Shown here: positions 36,959-47,105 of the stretch, in pieces | Layout: each line of letters begins with the position of its first letter | How positions within the stretch are numbered: the first letter of the stretch is position 1 | From: Parus major | Taxonomy: Eukaryota; Chordata; Aves; Passeriformes; Paridae | Assembly (NCBI RefSeq): GCF_001522545.3 | Contig: NC_031778.1 | Span: 23,248,611-23,312,610, forward strand | Direction: 5' to 3' | Length of the DNA: 64,000 bases | Position numbers and translations under genes: made by a program | Notes under the pieces: model-generated | Told to the model about the DNA's origin: nothing | The model's input: only the letters and a program-made list of their open reading frames with translations | Database searches by the model: none

Positions 36959-38774
36959 TTGAATCTTCAGCACCCTCTTAAAATAGTTCTAAAGATCTAA
37001 ATTTAGGAACAATCCCAGGCCTGTTTTAAATCTAAGCCTTGAGGCTGGCAGGGGACAGAGTGGGCTTGAGGAGTTTTGTGGGAGCAGTGAGAAAGCAGAG
37101 AATTGCAGAAATTCTGAGGAAAAATCCAGGATATTTCCACCTTTACACCGTGCTCTTTTACAACTTTTTATGGAGTTAAACACACCAAAATACAGCTCAA
37201 GGGGGAGCACTATTTATCCTTTAAACACTATGAATGTGATTAAATAATTGAGCAAATTACTGTCGAAATCTATTTTGTGAGAAGAGCCAGCGTTGAACAG
37301 AGCTGCAGGGGTGTGGAAAGAATTATTAAATGGGATTTCCCCATATTTTATTTTTGATTTATTCACTAGGCTGTACAAATTCCACATCCAGCCAGCCCCA
37401 CATTCCCAAAAATCCAGAATTGTGTGGAGGAGGACACAGGCTGAAGGTCCCTGGGACTATTTCTGTGCTGAAATATTTCAAGAGCAGGGTCCCAGTTAAA
37501 AACCTTCCCATTTCAGCTTGTTCAGCAGAACTTGGCTATTTGGAGAAAGTGGTTTGAAGCCCCAGCACTTCATTAAATGTCTCTTGGTACCAGAGAGGAA
37601 TTAAGTGAACCTTAAGGAAGTAATGGAGCAGCTGGAGAAATGGCAACTTTTTCAAATCTGCTTTATTTCACCCTAATATAGATTAGCCAAAGTTTAAAAT
37701 CCATTTCCATTTCAAAGGGGGGTTTCTTGCTCCTTCAGAGAGTTTCTGACTGACTTATTTTATTTTATTTTTTTTATTGCTCCTTCTGCCTTGATATTTT
37801 CCCCTGTGAGACTTCTCGGAGGTTTAAGGACCCATTTGATTGATTGGGGTCTGAGGCTTTTCTTAGCTGCCATCAAATTCCCTGGAAAACTTCCTGAACT
37901 TCCTCAAATCCCCAACTTTTGACTCAAACCTGGCTGGGAGGGAGCTCAGAGCTGAAGGTCACACAAGGCAACGTTTCCTGCTGCAGCTCCAGCTCTTGCA
38001 TCTCATCTTCTCCCTCCACCCCAGCACTGCAGTGAGAGTGAGAAACTTGGGAAGATAAAGAAAAACACCCTCAATTCTTACAGCTAATATGTAATAACTA
38101 CTAGAGGCACAGAATATTTGTGCATTTAGGTTTTTTCCCCGTGTTTCTGCCATTACATGTGAAGGGAAAACTTGAAAAGGTACTGCAGGAGTGGGATCTT
38201 CCTTCTCAGGCTGCAAATCCATCTCCCTCCACCACCAAAGACTTCTGTGAGAGAGGATTTCTATGAATTTTCAGCTCTAGACAGGCCAGCTAAAGAAAAA
38301 CAATCAAAGAAAGACGGGTGAATCTGCAGGCAGCCCCCAGATCCTGCACATTATGCTGTGTTTTGCTTTTCTGTCCTCACCTACATCAAGTCAGGAATTA
38401 ATTCCTGTTGCTCTTGCTTGGGAACATAACCAGCACAACCCAAATTTTGGCTGCTGGCCCAGCTCTTCTCCTCTAAGTGCCTCAGCCACCTCCTGTTCCG
38501 TTACAAATCCACAGCAGCACGTATTTGTTACACAGAAAGTGCTGTTCCTTAATGCTCAGCCAAGCTGGGAAATTATTTCTTGAATCCTTTACTTTTCCCA
38601 TTACAGCGAGGAGCAGAAAGGAGAAACTGCTTGATGTGCACACAGTTCTCTGCTTTTGCTTCCAAAGCCCAGGATTAATTCTCTCATTAAGGTGTTTCTG
38701 CTCAGTTGAGCTGCCTGTCCTCAGACACATTTCTTATGCTCAAAAGTTAAAGTAGGAAAAAAAATCCGTCCCTG

Positions 38775-38966
38775 GGAGGGTGGGGAGGGGCTGGGATGGA
38801 ATTCCCTGAGGAGCTGTGGCTGCCCCTGGATCCCTGAAGTGTCCAAGGCCAGGCTGGATGGAGCTTGGAGCAGCCTGGGACAGTGGAAAGTGTCCCTGCC
38901 ATGACAGGAGTGGGGCTGGATGAGTTTTGGGGTCCCTTCAACCCAAACCTTTCTGGGATTTTCTGA
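38775..38966 (+). mobile_element. CR1 LINE 3' fragment, plus orientation
   Basis: 'ggaattccctgaggagctgt', 'gtgtccaaggccaggctgga', 'gcttggagcagcctgggaca', 'gtggaaagtgtccctgccat' and 'caacccaaacctttctggga' are sequential CR1 tail phrases. The terminal repeat is degraded. Confidence 0.9.
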
Positions 38967-39550
38967 GAGCCTGTGGAGGAAGGGCTGAGCTGCTTCACGC
39001 TGTCGCTTCTGGTGACACAGGAGAGAGGGGCTGGTGACCCTTCTTGTAGCAGCTCTGGACACCCTGAGCCACCCCAGCAGCAGCCAGGGATGGGAGGAAC
39101 CAGGGGGAAAATGGGAATGTGGAGAGTTGGGATGGGAGCAGAGCCTTTGGGCCACAGGGAAATCCTGGATCATCCCTGCAGCAAACAGCAGAGCCCAGGA
39201 GACCCCCGAGCACCGGCACAGCCTCTGCCAGGCAGGATCTCCTCAGCATTGGGAGAGGAACGGGGTGGGACAGGATTCCCCAGCTGAAACAAAACCCCAG
39301 CCCCACAGAGGGAGGAGGATTGAGCCCGTCCTGGGACAGCTCAGCCTTTTCCCCGCTGCCAAAGCTGCTCATCCCAGCTCCTGGGAGAGCAGGGATGGGA
39401 CCCAGGGCAGGGCAGGAGCCAGCAGGCCCCACACGGCACAAAGAGCCTGGCTCCTGCTCTCCGTGGCTTTTTTAGGAAGCAATGGTTGATTATGCTGGTT
39501 TATATATTGATATATTTAAATATGGATCTGATCTAGTATCAGTATCCTAC

Positions 39551-40139
39551 TGTAACAGACAAAGAATCTTTAATTGATTAGGATTTCAGAGTTCATGTTT
39601 ACTGGCAGTGCTGGGCCCGTGTGCAGGGTCACCCTTAACTCACACTGCCCCAAACACAGGCGATTACAAACTTTTTATTTACCCAAATATTGAATACAAA
39701 TACATATTCATAACCCAGTCACCACCCACTCCCTGCTTCTGATGATAATTAGAAAAAAAGCAATTAAGCATGCGTGTTGTCCTTCAAAATGGGTTGGTGG
39801 TCTCATTATGGGGAGTGGTCATATGAGGAAGGGATTTGGCTTTTCCTCATTCTAACCTTTCTACCTTCTCAATTCAGTGACAAATGAACCCCTGGCCATG
39901 TTTCTAATTTCATTTTTCCACTTGGTTTCTGGTTTGCAATTCTCTTATGTTCTTGAAGTTCCTTACAAGATTCCCTGCTGAACAAGCATAAGGTTGACAG
40001 ACAATTAGTTATTGGCTAATGATTAGCTCCTAATTCTAGTAGTGCCTCTCTATTAAATTTAAGGATTAGTTTTTTATTAGATTTAACAAAAATGAATTTT
40101 AATTAAGGTCTTAGCTTTTCTAATGTCTTAAATTCCTCA
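39551..40139 (-). mobile_element. Solo LTR of an endogenous retrovirus, minus orientation
   Basis: Read on the minus strand the segment runs from a TG start to a CA end. It carries a polyadenylation signal in 'gggtaaataaaaagtttgta' about 110 bp before its end, followed by 'cctgtgtttggggcagtgtg' and 'gtgaccctgcacacgggccc', and closes with 'aaagattctttgtctgttac' plus A. This resembles the R/U5 part of songbird ERV LTRs as I remember them. No gag, pol or env coding sequence flanks it, so it is a solo LTR. I could not find a clean target-site duplication, so the outer ends are approximate. Confidence 0.6.
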
Positions 40140-43100
40140 AAGTTTATGCTTCAATACCAGCCAGGAAAAGTGCAAATCCCTGCTCCTTATCTGTGGGGCA
40201 TTATCCCAATGGATTGGGAAGGGGCTGCTGGGAGCCAGAGCCCCGGGATGAGGAGCCGTGGTCATCAGGCTGCTGCTTTTGCACCCTCACCTCCCTTATT
40301 AAGTGAATTTGTGGTGATTTTCTCTCCACATCCCAGGTTTTCTGGTTGTTCTGGAGAATCCCAGCCCTCCACAGCACCCAGGGCTGGTAATAATGCAAAA
40401 ACCCCACGAGACACAGCATTACCAGCGGGCTCACAACACAGCAAGGAGCTTCCCCCCTGTATTTTAAATCTGTTTCATTTACTTGGCACAGCTGCTCTCC
40501 TGGCTCCCAGCTGGAGCGGGAAGGTCAGCACAGCACAATGTTTTTGGAGAAGTCAGGAGCTATAAATAAATCTCTTCATCCATCAGATAAACAGCAGAGG
40601 GATCCATGGAGTTACATCCCAGCCCTTCCATGCTCCTCCTTTTTTCTCTCCTTTTCCACCAGCTGAAGGCAGCTGCCAGTCATTCCCCCCTTCCCAAACA
40701 AAACCTGGGAACGTGGAACCTTTTGGGAGCTGGGAATGCTGAGAGCACTGAGGCTGGCAGGGAGGAAAAGTGGATTTAGGCACGTGCAGAGGAGCTGGGA
40801 GCAGCAGGAGGGAAGCCCACAGATGTTTGAAGCTCATTCCCACATCTGGTGGCAGCTTCTGGTGCCTGGGGAGACCGAGGAGTGCTGTGGGAATTGGAAA
40901 TTAAACCAAAGTCATCACGTTAAATCACAGCCAGACGATTTCCCCCGTTGAAACCCAGCTCCAATGCGGCAAATCTGCATCCTGAGGAAGCAGATGGTGC
41001 TGTGGATGGAGATCTCACCGAGTGGGGAGGAGGAGAGACGCTTCTGACAGCTGAAGGCTCCAGCCCAGGCAGCTATTTTGGGCCAAACCACGCCATTCCC
41101 ATCACACCCAACAGATTGCCCAGGAGAGCAAACAAAGAGAAATGTGTTTGTCACTGCAGACACTCGAGGAGTACAGACAGAGCTTCAAACACCCTGGGCT
41201 GGGAGCTGAAAATGGGAATTATCCCTCTGGGAAAATGGGAAAAAATGGGAATTGTCCCTCTCCCTGCTGATGGACCCAAACCTTGGGAAGGATTCAGTGG
41301 AGCACAAACATCTCTGAGCAGCTCATCCCTGTCCCCTGACACTGGGTGGGTTTTAATCTTCTCTGAGTGTCCCAAACTGTTGATTCCTGATTTTTTATTT
41401 TTTATTTTTAATTTCCTTTTGGTTTTCTTTCTGTGCTTTTGTATTTGTATTTTTGAAGAAGATTATGGCTGTGTAAGGGAGGTTACAGCCACATCCAGTG
41501 GACCCCTTTGGTTTTCTGTGCCAGCTAATTAAATCCTCTTTCTCTTCCCATCACTTCCAAAAACCATCTCCCATTCCAGCCCCAGAGGTGGGAACGCTTC
41601 ATCTTTATTTATTTCTTACTTATTGACAGCCCCTGTTGGATCAAACTTCAATCCAAACACCAATTCTTAATAAATCCTCCACCAGAAAAATCCTTTCACC
41701 ACCTTTATTTGAATACTTCCTTAACTCCATCACCAAAAGCTGGTGCTAAAGAAAGGAGCCTTTGGATCTGAGTCATGTTCCCTTGCCCAAGGAAACCCAA
41801 ATCAGCTGGATTATCCCAATCCTGCCCCAGAACGTTTCACTTTTTGGGATTTATTAAGAATTTGGCCAAGGGAAGGCATCAAGGCTGGAATGAACCTCTG
41901 GAATAGCCAAGGCAGTGAGTGAAATCTGGATTTTACACTCTGCAGGCAGCTGAGGGCACAGCTAATTTCAGTCTCAGAGAGGTCACCAAAAAAGGCTCCT
42001 GTAACCTCAGCTCTCCTCTCACCTCAGCTTTGGGACAAGCCTGGCCTAAGAACTTCATCCTCAATTTAAGCCTGTCATGTTCTGCATCCAAAAGTGCCTC
42101 AGAGTGAAAATGTGAGGCATTCAAATGTATAAATCAATTTTGCAGCCTCTTGCTTAATGCAAATTAAACAGTCTGCACCACAGACACGAAACAGCTGCTA
42201 AACAGAGCAAAAATTAATGAAGAAGAAAATTAAGATTGCTCTGTTGCTGCTTTTTATCAATTTGTGCCCAGACCCCAGGAAGGTTTCATGAGAACGGCGC
42301 CAGTTTGCAAAGCAATTCCAGATTGCTGAGCTTCCATTTCTATTTTCCTTTCTATTTTCTGTGTCCTGGAGCTCTCTGGAAAAGCAGGGAATTTGTGAGG
42401 AATAATTGACACCCATTCCCAAATGTCTGCACTCTGCAGCTGGAATCAAAGCTCAGTTCACAGGAGCTTGTTCAGCTTTATCTGCTGGGTGTTCTGGTGG
42501 CATTCCAGGCATTTCCTGGTTCCCAGCGAGTTCATTTCTGGAAAATGGCAGGGGAAATTTGGAATGAAGGAGATTTTCTCTCTGCCTCCCAAAATGTGTC
42601 ATGCCCTGGAGAGGTGGGCTCCAAATCAATATTTTGGGGCTCGTGCTGCCACCAAGCAAAGACTCCCAGTGCCTTCAGCAGCCAAAGTTTTGTGGTAATT
42701 CCAGAATTCTGGTAATTCCAGAATTTAATTCCAGAATCAAGGCTCTGTGAGTTGATAAATCCCAGAATTTCCTTCTGAAATACATCCCTGGTTAAACTTT
42801 TCCATGAAATTAATATTGGCATCCTTCCTCAATGTATCACCGGGTAGTTTGGCTCTGATACTCAAAATGAGAAGATGTAAAGGTTAATAAATGTCCCATA
42901 GTTTATTTGGAAAATGGGATTTTGTTTCCTTAAAATAATGTTCATTTCAGGTATCATTTACACCAAATTCTGTCTTTATAATCAGGAATTATATTCCCTG
43001 AGTAAGGCAGGTGTGGGATTTCCACCCCAGACACCTGCAGGTATTTAACCAGGATGTCCTCATATTTCTAATTTACATATAATAATATAAATATAATATA

Positions 43101-43559
43101 TAATATAAATATAAATAATATAATAATTCCCCTGCTGTGTTTTGGTGCACACCATTCCACAGCAGAATTCTGTGTTTAAATAAAAGCTGTTAAAACCTCA
43201 GTCAGAAATCTCTTGGTGCCTCCCCTTCCCACTGACCCCGAGGTCACTCGGGGTGTCACAGGAGACAAAGGAAAATCAGATTTTACACATGAAGATGTCC
43301 CGGGATTGAGAATCCTGGGAAAGAAAAAGGAGCAACTTGGGTGGAAAATTGCTGTTTGCATCTGCAAATGTTCCTCTTCAGGGGAGCTGCAAAACAGAAT
43401 TGCTGTGGTGGGATTTCACAGGGCTTTAACAGGGGGAGGCAGAGTTTCCCTGCAATTCTTGGCATTTGCTGCCAGATAAAATCCTGGCAATAATATCAGG
43501 AAATGTCATTTATATCAACTGAGATGAAAACTCTGGCAGGACAACTCAACCTTATTTAC

Positions 43560-44090
43560 TGTTATCCAAACTAATATACAAACCAGGTTCTGATTTTATT
43601 TATATTATTTAAATAATAATACAATCATTAAAATCACAATTTAAATAATGATTTAAATATAATAAATAATTTAAATAATTTCAATAATTATTTATTGATA
43701 CTATTTAAATTATTTATAAATTTATATTTACATTAATTTGTATATTTTTATAATTTTATAAAAGTTTATAAATAAATCTGATATATATTTTATCTTATTT
43801 ATATTTATATTCATATTTATGATTTTATGTTTATATTTATATTTATATTTAAAATTATATTATATTTATATTTATATCTATATTTATATTTATATTTATA
43901 TTTATATTTATATTTATATTTATATTTATATTTATATTAGATTTAGATTTAGATTTAGATTTAGATTCATGTCCATGTTCATATTTATATGTGCATTTAT
44001 TTTATTTTTATTTTTATAATATATATTTATAATGTTATTTCTATGTATATATTTATATTATTTATATTATTTATATACTTAATAACCGAG
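43560..44090. repeat. AT-rich (ATTTAT)n low-complexity array
   Basis: More than 500 bp of A/T, including a regular run of 'tatatttatatttatattta' hexamers (about 43825-43940) and a short 'agatttagatttagatt' block (43938-43967). Frames reading IYIYIY or RFRFRF are artefacts. A smaller AT tract precedes it at 43070-43125. Confidence 0.95.
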
Positions 44091-46043
44091 TTATTCCAAC
44101 GCAGAACTGGGCCTGAATAGCCTAAAATTAACATTTTAAAATATCAGGAAAGAAAAGCACAAGATTATTTCACGGCATTGCAGTCCTGACACGAAAAACT
44201 CCACTTTTACAGCTGTAAATATTGGTACCAATTTTTTTATTCTGATTTTATATCTCAGCAGAAGAAAAGGGAGGTGAATCCGCAGGTTTGGGGGAATATT
44301 TTGCTTTCATATTTTCCAGGATTAATCTTCAGTGAGTCACATTGTTGTGCACATCTGATTTACTGCAATAAAAGTATTTGAAGCTGAAAATCCTGAGAAA
44401 AACTTTAACTGGGCAGCAGAACTGAGCAAAGAGCAACAGAAACATCCTCCAGATTTTAGCATCCTGGAGAGTATTCTAGAACAGATATCCTACAGATTCT
44501 GGGAGTATTTTTATGAGGAAATTCCCATTAAATTAAATGTTTCTTGCACTGATTTTGTCCAGTAAAGCTAAATCCATCAGCATCCTCACTGCTTATCCCC
44601 AGGGTGAAATAATGGTAAATTCAGTTTGCAACTACTGGAAATTAAAGAGTTTTTTCACTAAAAATGCCTAGAAAAGCCAAATATTGAGGTTTTTTTTTTT
44701 TTCTCTTGGAGCCAAAATAATTCCCAAGTTTATTCTGTTTATAATCCAGAATTCCTGTGTATTAGAGCGCTGAACAGACAATGAATTCACATTTGCAGCA
44801 TCCGATAATTTGTTTTCTGTAGCCAAAATATAAAAAGCAAAGGATGCCCTGATGGTTTCCTGCTATGGGCGAGCAGGAGGAGGAGCTGTTGAGCAAGGAA
44901 TGCTTTTCCCCGGTTTTCCAAGTGGATAATTCTCCAGTTTATTCACAAACCCGGCTCAAAAATCACTTTTCATTCCTTCCACAAGTGACCGAAAGCTTGA
45001 GGTCGCTCCCCTCAGCACAACCAAAATTAAATTGGGGCTGATAGCCCGAATATTGGTGAGGTTTTTATTGCTGATTTCCAGGGTTTCAAAGAATCCATGG
45101 ATGCTGAAGTTCTGCTTCTCTGCTGGGAAGATCTGCTGGAGTGCAGAATGATCCCTGGAATTGGATTTTTTGGCTCGAGCTGGCTCAATATTCTGTGAAT
45201 TTTGCTCTGAACTGGCACAGAATTGTTGTTAATTCCCATTTAACCATGGGCAGCTCCATCCCAAGGGCTGGGAATCTCATCCCACCTCCAGTGGTTTTCC
45301 CATCCCAGTTTTCCAGCGGGACCTGGAGGCCTTTCCTGCTCTTCCAAACCCTCCCAAAGGGAAATTCCAGCCGCTCCTGGAACCAGCTCAGCCCCTCCTG
45401 CTGGATAAAATACGTGGGATTAAAGGAAATCTCATCCCTGTGGAGCATCCTCTGCTGAATCTGCTCAGGATTTTGGGGACACCAGCGCTGAAGGAGGGGC
45501 TGGAAGGGATTTGTGAGCTCTGGGTCTGGAATTATTCCCTTCACAATTCCATTGCCAGCAGTGAGACGCAGCTCCCACAGGAATCACAGTTCCACGTTTA
45601 TGCTGCAGTAAAATGACAAATAAATACTGAATTGGTTGGTGGGAGGGAGCAGCATCCTTATTTTGCATTTATTTTGTCTTTCCTTTAAAATAAAATTAAT
45701 AGAATTTTAAAAGCCTAATTAAATTGATATAAAAAATTCTAATTAAATAGATATGATATTGCTATAAATATCAATAATATTATTGTTTATAGTCCAGCAA
45801 ACTTCTGCTCACACACTCGCAGCTTGTGGTGGTTTCCAGGGCTTGTCGGAAAATGACAATTTACAGAAAAGGGTCAGAGAAAGATGATAGATGTTCTGGG
45901 GTTTGTTTTTTTTTCTAACAAAATGCTACCTTGGCAAGCTCTACTCTCGGTTTAGTAATGGACAAAATCCTGCTTTGAAATTTGCGTTTTGACTGCGAGG
46001 TTGTGAAGGGAATTGGGGAGAGTCAAGCTCATCCTTTGGAAGA

Positions 46044-46170
46044 GTCCCAGAACGGTTTGTGTTGGAAAGGGACTTTAAGTGGCATCGCATCCTATGGACA
46101 GAGACACTTTCCACCACCCCAGGCTGCTCCAAGTCCGACTGGGCTTTGGACACTTCCAGGGACGGGACGC
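46044..46170 (-). mobile_element. CR1 LINE 3' fragment just upstream of the PPM1L CpG island, minus orientation
   Basis: 'cagaacggtttgtgttggaa', 'agggactttaagtggcatcg', 'gacactttccaccaccccag' and 'tttggacacttccagggacg' are the reverse complement of a CR1 tail. It ends about 55 bp before the first ZNF143-type motif. Confidence 0.85.
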
Positions 46171-46225
46171 ACTTGGATTAAACGATTTTTCCCCTTTTCC
46201 AGCCTCCTTCCCTGGCCGCTCCTGG

Positions 46226-46243
46226 ACTACAACTCCCAGCACG
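46226..46243 (+). promoter_or_regulatory. ZNF143/THAP11-type motif ACTACAACTCCCAGCACG
   Basis: ACTACAACTCCCAGCA closely matches the long ZNF143 (Staf) binding site, whose core is ACTACAnnTCCCA. This motif is characteristic of CpG-island promoters. Confidence 0.7.
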
Positions 46244-46280
46244 CCCCGCGCTCCCCTCACTCCTGCGCGCTCCCGTGGGG

Positions 46281-46300
46281 GCTGCCGGGATTTGTAGTTC
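46281..46300 (-). promoter_or_regulatory. Second ZNF143-type motif, inverted
   Basis: On the minus strand it reads GAACTACAAATCCCGGCAGC, again containing ACTACAAATCCC. It faces the first site in inverted orientation 37 bp away. Confidence 0.65.
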
Positions 46301-46375
46301 CGCGGCGGGGCGGGGGCGGCGGCCGGGACGCTCCGCCCGGGTGGAAGGAGGGCGGGCCGGCGCCGGGCGCGGGGG

Positions 46376-46574
46376 NNNNNNNNNNNNNNNNNNNNNNNNN
46401 NNNNNNNNNNNNNNNNNNNNNNNNNNNNNNNNNNNNNNNNNNNNNNNNNNNNNNNNNNNNNNNNNNNNNNNNNNNNNNNNNNNNNNNNNNNNNNNNNNNN
46501 NNNNNNNNNNNNNNNNNNNNNNNNNNNNNNNNNNNNNNNNNNNNNNNNNNNNNNNNNNNNNNNNNNNNNNNNNN
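46376..46574. other. Assembly gap (199 N) in the PPM1L CpG island
   Basis: A run of 199 N between two very GC-rich flanks, typical of sequence dropout in bird CpG islands. Confidence 0.99.
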
Positions 46575-46632
46575 GCGGAGCCGCGGGGAGCGGAGCGGAG
46601 CGCGGGGCTCGGCGCTGCCCGGCCGGCCGAGC

Positions 46633-46641
46633 ATGCACTGA
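46633..46641 (+). promoter_or_regulatory. PPM1L: Minimal upstream ORF (Met-His-stop) in the PPM1L leader
   Basis: ATG CAC TGA lies 66 bases before the main start codon. Such a two-codon frame could stall or shunt scanning ribosomes. It matters only if the transcript starts upstream of it, which the surrounding CpG island makes likely. Confidence 0.45.
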
Positions 46642-46675
46642 GCGAGCGGCCCCGGGCTCGGAGCCGCCCCGCTGC

Positions 46676-46837
46676 ATGCTGTGGGGAGACACGGTCGCGA
46701 TAATAAATGATAGAGGATACAATGACTTTGCTGTCTCTGCTGGGTCGGATCATGCGTTACTTCTTGCTCAGACCGGAGACCCTGTTCTTGCTGTGCATCA
46801 GCCTGGCCCTGTGGAGTTATTTCTTCCACACGGATGA
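46676..46837 (+). promoter_or_regulatory. PPM1L: Overlapping upstream ORF (53 codons) in the PPM1L leader
   Basis: An ATG 31 bases before the PPM1L start opens a frame shifted by +1 relative to the main frame. It runs across the main ATG and stops at TGA 46835-46837. Ribosomes using it would bypass the main start. Its own context (T at -3, C at +4) is weak, so leaky scanning is expected. Confidence 0.45.
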
Positions 46838-47105
46838 GGTGAAAACCATTGTTAAGTCCAGCAGGGATGCGGTGAAGATGGTGAAGGGCAAGGTGGCCGA
46901 GATCATGCAGAATGACAGGCTCGGGGGTTTAGACGTGCTGGACGCTGAGTTCTCCAAGACCTGGGAGTTCAAGAGCCACAACGTGGCTGTCTACTCCATC
47001 CAAGGCCGGAGGGATCACATGGAGGACAGGTTCGAAGTAATCACTGACCTGGTGAACAAGACTCACCCCTCCATCTTCGGGATATTTGATGGGCACGGAG
47101 GAGAG
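46707..47105 (+). CDS. PPM1L: Protein phosphatase 1L (PP2C epsilon), coding exon 1
   Basis: PPM1L is a Mg/Mn-dependent PP2C-family Ser/Thr phosphatase anchored in the ER membrane. It is reported to act on TAK1/ASK1 stress signalling and on the ceramide transporter CERT. This exon gives the first 133 of roughly 360 residues. A membrane anchor lies at about 25-40 (TLFLLCISLALWSYFF). The PP2C fold begins after about residue 90, with RRDHMED (101-107) and the metal-binding signature GIFDGHGGE (125-133). The match to mammalian PPM1L is nearly exact. The exon ends after GAG 47103-47105, in phase 0, followed by GCAAGT, so the donor is apparently GC rather than GT. The start codon has a weak context (T at -3, A at +4), whereas Met6 has A at -3 and could be an alternative start. 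Later exons lie beyond the window. Confidence 0.97.

Larger units (their letters stand above)
29010..46190. other. Intergenic region between the SPTSSB-like gene and PPM1L
   Basis: No convincing coding exon is visible in about 17 kb. Content: gap 31555-31830, a 66-bp tandem duplication (33018-33134), CR1 fragments (33358-33489, 38775-38966, 46044-46170), a 51-bp triplicate (33740-33892), AT-rich arrays (36670-36958, 43560-44090), and a solo LTR (39551-40139). B3GALNT1, which I recall between PPM1L and NMD3 in mammals, has a single long coding exon that would be obvious, and it is not here. Confidence 0.65.
46190..46706 (+). promoter_or_regulatory. PPM1L: CpG island, promoter and 5' UTR of PPM1L (interrupted by a gap)
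   Basis: From about 46195 to the start codon the sequence is extremely GC- and CpG-rich ('gcggcggggcgggggcggcg', 'gagcggagcggagcgcgggg'), with GC boxes and no TATA box. The 199-N gap sits inside the island, so the transcription start may be unassembled. Sequence from 46575 to 46706 is probably 5' UTR. Confidence 0.8.
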
